DNA of 64,000 nucleotides from contig CM057831.1 of the NCBI GenBank assembly GCA_030068075.1, forward strand, positions 12,877,370 through 12,941,369, written 5' to 3'. The notes beneath the pieces are model-generated. The model had not been told where the DNA came from and ran no database searches. It saw nothing but the letters and a program-made list of their open reading frames with translations. Below are positions 57,828-64,000 of this stretch, piece by piece. This DNA comes from Paguma larvata. Taxonomy: Eukaryota > Chordata > Mammalia > Carnivora > Viverridae. The position numbers were made by a program, and so were the translations under genes. How positions within the stretch are numbered: the stretch's first letter is position 1; every line of letters starts with the position of its first letter.

Positions 57828-58005
57828 GAGAGCCTGAGCCCAGAGTCACACAGATCTGGATTCAAAGTCATAGTGAAAGAGGTCAGGTGATTTCAGGGGT
57901 CTCTTTACTTTGTCATCATCTATAAAATAATCACAGTAATACCCATCATATAAGGTTGCGGTATGTAAAGTTAAGAGGAAAAACATACACAAACTTCCAG
58001 GTACA
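57828..58005 (+). mobile_element. MIR SINE
   Basis: 'cacagatctggattcaaag', 'gtcatcatctataaaataa' and 'cagtaatacccatcatata'. Confidence 0.75.
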
Positions 58006-58077
58006 TGGAAACATCCAGAAAATAATGATTTCCCCCCTTTCCCTAAATCATGAGAGAGGAATCCTCCTCAAGTCAAA

Positions 58078-58132
58078 TAATTCTTTCTCTCCCTTCCTCC
58101 CTTCCCTGCCTTCTTTCCTTCCTCCCAACTAG
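58078..58132. repeat. Polypyrimidine (CTTC-type) tract
   Basis: C/T-rich run of about 50 bp between two MIRs. Confidence 0.75.
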
Positions 58133-58189
58133 CCAGCTACTATTTATGCATCACTTAGCACATAAAAGGTGATTTACTACGCAGAACAT

Positions 58190-58400
58190 TCTGGGAGAAG
58201 CCTTGTGATATACTGGGCAGCGTCTCGTAGTGGAGCAGAGGATCTGATGTTTACTTCTAATCCCGCGACGCGCCAGCTGCGTGTGCTTGAGTAGGCTTAA
58301 TCTTTCTGGGCTTCTGCATACTCCTCTATGAAATGGGAGTGGCAACTATGATACTGTTATCTCTTAGATTATTATAAGATACAAGTGAGATCAGATGCGT
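58190..58400 (+). mobile_element. MIR SINE
   Basis: 'gatctgatgtttacttcta', 'cctctatgaaatgggagtg', 'gatactgttatctcttag' and 'gcgtgaaggtgctttcta'. Confidence 0.75.
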
Positions 58401-58451
58401 GAAGGTGCTTTCTAAGCTATAAAAGAAAACACACTTTTCTTGTGTTTTTAA

Positions 58452-59310
58452 AAAAAAGTATTGTTAGGCGTGGTGAAATGTACATAACATAAAACCATCT
58501 TAACCATTTTGATGTGCACAGTTTGGTGGTATTCCGCCCATTCGCACTGTTTTGCAACCGTTACCACCACCCAGTCTCCCGAACTCTTTTCATCTTGCAA
58601 AGCTCCGTACCCGTGAAATAATAACTCCTCGTTCCCTACGCCTGCCAGCCTCTGGCAACTACCTTTCTGCTCTCTGTCTTGATGAAGTTGAACATGGTTA
58701 GGTATCTCATATCGTGGAATCGCACAATATTTGTCTTTTTCTGTCTGGCTTCTCTCACTTAGCATAATGTGCCCAGGGTTCATCCATATTGTAGCGTGTG
58801 TCAGAATTTCACTCCTTTTTAAGGGTGAATAATATTCCATTATATTTATATGCCTCAGTCTGTTTCTCCAGTCATCTATCGATGGATACTTGGATTGCTG
58901 CCATGTTTTGGCAGTTGTGAGTAATGCTGCTATAAACATAGCTGTACAAACATCTCTTTGATGTACACCCATAAACATCAGACTCTTTTGGATACATACC
59001 CAGAGGTGGAATTGCTGGATTAATTCCAATGGACGAATATCTCTTTGATATATACCCATATAGATCAACTTTTTTGGATATATATACCTAGAGGTGAAAT
59101 TGCTGGCTCATATGGTAATTCGGTTTTTAATTTTTTTGAGGAAGCTTTCCCCAGAAGCTGTACCATTTTACATTCCCGCTGATGGTGCGCCAAGGGATCC
59201 CATTTCTCCACATCCTCACCAATACTTGTTATTTTCTGTTTTCTTATTAGGTTTTGTTTTTTGGTAACAGCCGGCCTCATGGGCGTGAGGTGGAAAGAGG
59301 ACACAATATT
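58452..59310 (-). mobile_element. L1 LINE 3' end (antisense) with internal duplication
   Basis: 'gaaatgtacataacataaa', 'gcacagtttggtggtattcc', 'ctcacttagcataatgtgcc', 'aataatattccattatattt' and 'ccatttctccacatcctcac'. The minus strand reads L1 ORF2-like MEYYSPLKRSEILTHATIW, followed by stops. A 206-codon ORF here is only this fossil. An 87-bp diverged tandem duplication starts at 58952. Confidence 0.92.
58952..59115. repeat. 87-bp tandem duplication inside L1
   Basis: 'atctctttgatgtacaccc' at 58952 and 'atctctttgatatataccc' at 59039 begin two copies. Each goes on to 'gaggtggaattgctgg' or 'gaggtgaaattgctgg'. Copies differ at many sites, so the event is old. Confidence 0.85.
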
Positions 59311-59441
59311 AGTCATTCCTATAAGCCGTTGATTGAATTGGGGCTTACCTCATTCAAAACAGCAAATAGAGAGGGGTTTTAAACAGGCGATGAAGACAGG
59401 GTCTCTCCCTGGTTAGAGGTCGTAGTTTAGAAGGGATCCGA

Positions 59442-59606
59442 TCTCACCGTCTGTGAGTTCGAGCCCCGCGTCGGGCTCTGTTCTGATGGCTCGGAGCCTG
59501 GAGCCTGCTTCGGATTCTGTGTCCCCCTCTCTCTCTGCCTTTCCCTTGCTCACACTCTGTCTCTATGTCTCTCAAAAAATAAAAAATAAAAACGCTAAAA
59601 AAAAAA
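59442..59606 (+). mobile_element. 5'-truncated felid CAN-SINE, perfect 16-bp target duplication
   Basis: Begins at 'tctcaccgtctgtgagttc', inside the tRNA-like head. The A-box part is missing and the B-box (gagttcgagccccgcg) is kept. Flanks 'tttagaagggatccga' at 59426-59441 and 59607-59622 are identical, so this is an integration product of a truncated copy. Confidence 0.98.
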
Positions 59607-59849
59607 TTTAGAAGGGATCCGAGACTCTTTGATGAGTCTGTCTGTTACGGGTCACTTATAAACAAAATCTGTAATGATGGCCAGGCAGCGGGGAGTGGCC
59701 CATTTGCCTGGGGTGACCACTGAAGGTACATGCGAGCCAGACTTGAGAACAACCAGGCTTTCAATACGTCGAGATGGCAGAGGAGGGATGGGGTGGCGGA
59801 GGGTCTCCAAACGGAAATAGCGTGGTCGAAGACATATCTTGGAAGGAGT

Positions 59850-60040
59850 CCAGTTTGTTCAGGGCGTGGTCCCCGGATGAGCGGGGTCGGCAGCTCCCGG
59901 TCAGTTGTTAGAAATGAAGACCCCGGCGTGCATCCCACACCGATACTGAATCAGAAACTCTGGGAGCCGGCCCCGCAGTCTTTGCTTTCATACCCCGCCA
60001 GGGGCTCCGAATGCAGAGCTCAGGTTTGTGCAGAGGGGTA
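59850..60040 (+). mobile_element. MER5A hAT-Charlie element
   Basis: 'cgtggtccccggatgagc', 'tactgaatcagaaactctg' and 'gagctcaggtttgtgcag' are in MER5A order. Confidence 0.85.
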
Positions 60041-60104
60041 GAAGCAGATAAGGCTGAGCGTGGGTTCCAGGCTAATTTATGAAGCGTAGAGCTGGCCCAG
60101 GGAG

Positions 60105-60550
60105 TCCCGGCTCTGCTTTTAACCCTCCGGTGACTGCCCATTGCAGCCAGAATATGATTAAACTTCTCACCGTGGCCCATGAGGCAATATGATGCCCTCT
60201 GTCTCCCCCTTCTTCCCCTCCTTCTCTACGCCACTGAGCACCAGCACCCGCTGGGCTCTTTCTTGTCTGATTCCTTCAGCTTGGAATATTCCTGCCCTCT
60301 TCCCCATGGATGGCTTCCTCCTCCTCATTATTTAGCTCTTGGCTCAGGTGATGCCTTTTTGGAGCTCTTCCTTCCCTGACCCCTTCCATCATGGTACACC
60401 CTATTTTTTTGTGGCACTTCCTGCTGTCTGCAATTATCCCGTATGTCTTCCTTCACATGTTCCTGGTCTGGGTTCTCTGACGACAGCGTAAGACCTTGAG
60501 TCCAGCTCACTGGTCTCTTTCACAACCTGACACTGAGTGGATATCCAACG
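60105..60550 (+). mobile_element. L2 LINE 3' end (sense)
   Basis: 'aaccctccggtgactgccc', 'cttcagcttggaatattcc', 'gctcaggtgatgccttttt', 'cttccctgaccccttcc' and 'gacactgagtggatatcc' give the L2 ORF2 end and 3' UTR in order. No intact ORF. Confidence 0.85.
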
Positions 60551-60689
60551 TTATTCTATAGACCCTAGGATGCTTTTACAGGCTTCTGAATAGTGAGGCG
60601 ACACCCCCGATGTGCCGGCTGAGGGTGTGGAGCGGGAAAGCAGGGGAGCTGCTGGGGCTAGCGCGGAGTCGTCAGGTGACAATGACCTA

Positions 60690-60920
60690 AGCTCATGGTT
60701 CTCACCTGGGGGCAGCCCGGCTCCCGCTGCCTCCAGGGCAGACGGCAGTATCCAGAGGTGTTGAGGGGGCTGTGACAACTGGGGAAGGTGCTACTGGCAT
60801 GTGGTCATAGTGGCCAGGGGTGCGGCTAAGCTTAATACACCCCCACCCCCCAGGAAGCCCCCTACAGCAGAGAACATTCCAGCTCCAGGTATCAGTAGTG
60901 CTGAGACTGAGAAACCCTGG
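60690..60920 (+). mobile_element. MER20 hAT element, near full length
   Basis: 'catggttctcacctggggg', 'ggtgctactggcatgtgg', 'cagtagtgctgagactg' and the end 'agaaaccctgg' span MER20. MER20 copies are known to act as hormone-responsive enhancers in endometrial stromal cells; no such role is shown here. Confidence 0.8.
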
Positions 60921-62815
60921 TCTAAAGTCGGCTGGTGGTCGCAGGAGTAGAAGGAAAAAAAAATAGTGAGTATTTTCTATTCAACAGGGTAAGAGTTTGT
61001 CCTCATCTGTGCCTACAGTCGTGACGTTAAATCATTCTGGTAGCAGAATCAGCAGACCCCAAGCACAGAAAATTCCTCTGGGAACATGCGTGTGTCATGC
61101 TTTTGCCTGGATTCGCTTGGCGCCTGTCTCATGCTCTTGCTAATCCTGCTTCCCCCTCTTCTTGCCCTCCTCCTCTTCCTGCTCTCCCTACCTCTTCCCT
61201 CCCTCGTTTCTCTTTCCTCTTGCCTTTTTCTCCCTTTTTCTCTCTCTCTCTCACTTAACTGCTCATTCTGAAGATTTGGAGTTTAGTGGGTTTACGGTCT
61301 CAGTCCTTAATTTTTAAAGCAGGTAATTGCGCGGTCTATACTAAATTAAATTTACTAGCCTTTTCCTTCTGTGGCATATGGCATCTGGATGGGGGCTGCT
61401 TTTTATGTCCTGCAGGTTAGTGCCATTTCTTTTCCCTTGTCCCTCTGTGCATTTTGATTATTCTGACGACAGCCACTAAGCTTCCAGCCGACGGCACGTC
61501 TTTAGGAAACTCAGCCACTCAGCGTGAGGTTGCCAATACCCAAGACGTGGTCTGCAGAGTCCCGATGTGGAACCCGGGCGGATGCCCCTGTCAGAGTGTC
61601 CCGCTCCCCCGCCGTGGGCTGCTCTTCTGGACCCTAGGTGGCAAGGGCTGTTGATCTCCCCCGAAGGGCCCACCCAGCTCTCCTCACCATCCCTTCCACA
61701 AAGCACTGCAGCCACGATTTCCCAGGGATACCCTGAGGTGCCCACGGACACCAGCTAAAACATAAGTCTCAAGGAGAAATATGGTGGATGTAATGAGTTT
61801 TTGAGGGAGGACAGACCTGAGGGTTGTTTGTTCTGGCGAGGTGCCACGGAAGATGTATGAGACTTCCGCGGAGTACGTGGGAGGTGCCGGCCTCCGGGAG
61901 GCTGACGGGGGGGTGAGATGGAGTTCCTACCTACATTCTAGGTGGAGGTTCCATGGGAACATTGCTTCCCAGCACAGCGAACAGTGACTGTCCCCTCAAT
62001 CAGAAGCAGTAATTACAACGTGAGTTAGAAGTTTGACACATTTTGTCGATACGAAGCTCCTCCCTTCCCATATTAGGAAGAAGGCAACAGAAAGTGGGGA
62101 TGACATTCCCCCCAATTTTTTTTTTTGAATGAATGAGCAAATGAACATTCTGTTCTTCTCCCATCGCGGAGCCCTAGCTTCCTCTCCAAACCCCAGTGTC
62201 CTCCTGGATAAATATCCCCTGTCCCGATCTCACTCCCAGGGGGATGAGGACAATGAATAGGACCCATTATTTGTGCTTTGGTCTCCTGGGAAAAGAGACA
62301 CATAACTCCAAGGTGGAGACCATCAAAGTCATGGCCCTTTAGATTTCTCTGACCATATAGTTGCGGAGAACTCAAAGCTGTTCTAATCGGTCCTTGTCTC
62401 TTACTTGCCCTTTTCTTTGAGGGGGGACAGTGGCATCATCCACATGTGTCAGACTTCTAGCTCCCCTTGTAACTGTCATTTCTGATTGGAGGTGACGAGG
62501 TCCTGTGTTATAAGCTATGGCGGGCATGGCCCACCTTTCTTCACACTTCTGGGGGAAGTGCAGAGACAGAGACAAGAGCCCCTCAGGGCTATAGTGGCTT
62601 TAGGGTCTCTCCATAGATGCAGGGAGGGGGCATGAGGTAATGATGATGTAACCGGTTGGAGAGTGATGGGGGAGGGTCAGCAGACCACGTGGAGCGCCGG
62701 TGACTCAGAGGTGGGGGGATGCTGGGGATGGCACCCGCCCGCTTCTCCACGGAGCTCACCTTACGGAGCCTGCCTGACACACTGCTTGTGCTGTCTGCCT
62801 CACCCCCCCCACTCT
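60921..62815. other. Unique sequence with a polypyrimidine tract
   Basis: 61148-61254 is a C/T-rich run of about 105 bp, read as a hydrophobic leucine-rich ORF by accident. No gene or further repeat recognised. Confidence 0.42.
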
Positions 62816-62816
62816 T

Positions 62817-62950
62817 ATCTCCCCGACTAGTCCCTGAGTCTCCGAGAGCAGAGGCCCGCCTTGCTTCATGTCTCTGCCTCCTGTGTTCTCACCTGCGTCT
62901 ATTCTGCTAGCGCCTGCCATCAGACAGGTGTCCAGTAAGCACTCATCGAT
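62817..62950 (+). mobile_element. L2 LINE 3'-end fragment
   Basis: 'tctccccgactagtccctg', 'agcgcctgccatcagaca' and 'gtccagtaagcactcatcg' match the sense L2 terminus. Confidence 0.6.
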
Positions 62951-64000
62951 TTGAATTCCCCCAGACAGTGAAGCTGGCCTGGGCTCCGTGTCCTCTGGAC
63001 GCGAGGCAGACCTCCCTGGCATCCTCGGATGCGCTAGCCCCGTGAGGGCTCCCACCAGCCCCCCCATCACTCTCCGAGCCTCTGCCTGCCTTCTGCTCTA
63101 GCCCATAACTCGGCCAGAAGGCTGTCACCGGCAGCTATTAGAAAAGATGAACAGTCGACTCCAGCAGCACCCACCAGTTCTCTCCCCCGCCTGGCTCTGC
63201 GCGCAGTGAGCCTCGAGTGTGGGTATGCCAGGCACTGCCCTGCCACGATCATGCCCTGGTCCAGCCAAAGCCGGCCACGAGGTCTGCCACGGGTGACCCA
63301 GTGGCTCCTTCTGTGACCATGAGAACACTTGGGGACTGTCCTTCCCCAGAGAAAACCTAGAGGGAGGCAGCACAATCCAGAGAGAGAGAAAGGAACAGCT
63401 TCGGGTTAACTGGAAATATCAATGGGGTATGCAGAGACCTCACCGAGTGGCCGTATTAATAAGACACTGAATGCAGGTGTAATTGCTGGTTGTGCTGGGG
63501 ACTTCATTCATAAAGTGTTTTCTCAGGGGTCACGTCCTTTTGTTAACTGTGGGAGTGTGAAGGGTTAGGGATGGAGCTAAAGGTGAACCGTGTTGTGAGT
63601 CCAGCAGTCAACACGCATCAGGCTCAGGTCTCTTGACAGGTCTGGGAGCTGTACTCCCTGCTTCCCAGCACAGCCCACACCCGTCCGCCCGTCCTGCCTT
63701 GTTCCCCGGGGCGTGTCTCCACTGACCTTGCACCTGCCGTTCTCATGCAGGGCTGTGATCCCCGGCTCACCCCCTCCTCTCATCTCTACCTCTGCTCTCG
63801 CTGAATCATGCCATGTTCACAAGTCCATCCCTCTAGTCCCATTGCTTGAGGACACCTCCAGTGGCTGCCTCCTGTCCACGTCAGCCTGTCTCATCCACCC
63901 TCTGGATTGTGGCAATGCTTGATCCTCTTGAAACCCCACGGCCTGCACACAGCATCCTAAGCTCCCCCATTTTCCGTCCTGCTCCCACCGGTAACACTGT
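62951..64000. other. Unique sequence
   Basis: No gene. 63440-63520 is an AT-rich island ('ccgtattaataagacac', 'gtgtaattgctggtt') with regulatory-like composition. The last 200 bp may include a weak L2 trace. Confidence 0.38.

Noticed and set aside
58448..59068. 206-codon minus-strand ORF resembling a protein
   Set aside because: It is the fossil of L1 ORF2 and its 3' UTR, not a host gene.
61086..61271. Short hydrophobic leucine-rich ORF that looks like a membrane peptide
   Set aside because: Translation of a polypyrimidine tract gives Leu, Ser, Pro and Phe by default.
1..64000. CRISPR array, bacterial operon or phage-like system
   Set aside because: No regularly spaced direct repeats, ribosome-binding sites or bacterial gene density. 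All repeat structure is mammalian.

Overview
This is a stretch of mammalian nuclear DNA from a cat-family carnivore (Felidae, or at least a feliform). The strongest evidence is 18 copies of a tRNA-Lys-derived CAN-SINE of the felid type, plus one copy of an older carnivore SINE. The felid body carries a tRNA-like head, a segment reading 'gctcagagcctggagcctg', a CT-rich stretch and a tail of the 'aaataaac' kind. The rest of the repeat content is what a placental mammal should have: L1 and L2 LINEs, MIRs, MER5/MER20-type hAT fragments, a MaLR LTR and long dinucleotide microsatellites. I recognise no host protein-coding exon, tRNA, rRNA, snRNA or CRISPR array, and no clear CpG island promoter. The window reads as intergenic or deep intronic.

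Layout. 1-780: 3' end of an old L1. 780-7400: mostly unique sequence with a hAT-like fragment, a (TG)n tract and a MER5-like piece. 7.0-20 kb: scattered SINEs, MIRs and L2 fragments. 18.87-20.06 kb: a MER20 split by an antisense L1 that itself holds a SINE and a MaLR LTR. 20.8-26.2 kb: an antisense L2 split by a roughly 4 kb HAL1/L1-type element, which carries four later SINEs. 26-40 kb: unique GC-rich DNA with MIRs, SINEs and four strong simple-repeat tracts. 40.7-41.65 kb: an antisense L1 3' end with unusually many CpGs. 42-48 kb: unique DNA, L2 and MIR fragments and a hAT element. 48.96-52.35 kb: an L1-related 5' segment followed by a decayed L1 ORF2 with recognisable endonuclease and reverse-transcriptase remnants. 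52.3-60 kb: further repeats, including an L1 3' end with an internal 87-bp duplication and a 5'-truncated SINE with a perfect 16-bp target-site duplication. 60-64 kb: L2, MER20 and unique sequence.

Nothing here works as an operon or pathway. The biology visible is transposition history (at least three nested insertion stacks), L1-driven SINE mobilisation including truncated products, AT-to-GC and CpG enrichment in some ancient repeats, and a few AT-rich unique blocks with homeodomain- or POU-like motifs that could be regulatory. I did not find a convincing undescribed system. Repeat subfamily names are by eye; boundaries are accurate to about 10-30 bp unless target-site duplications fix them.
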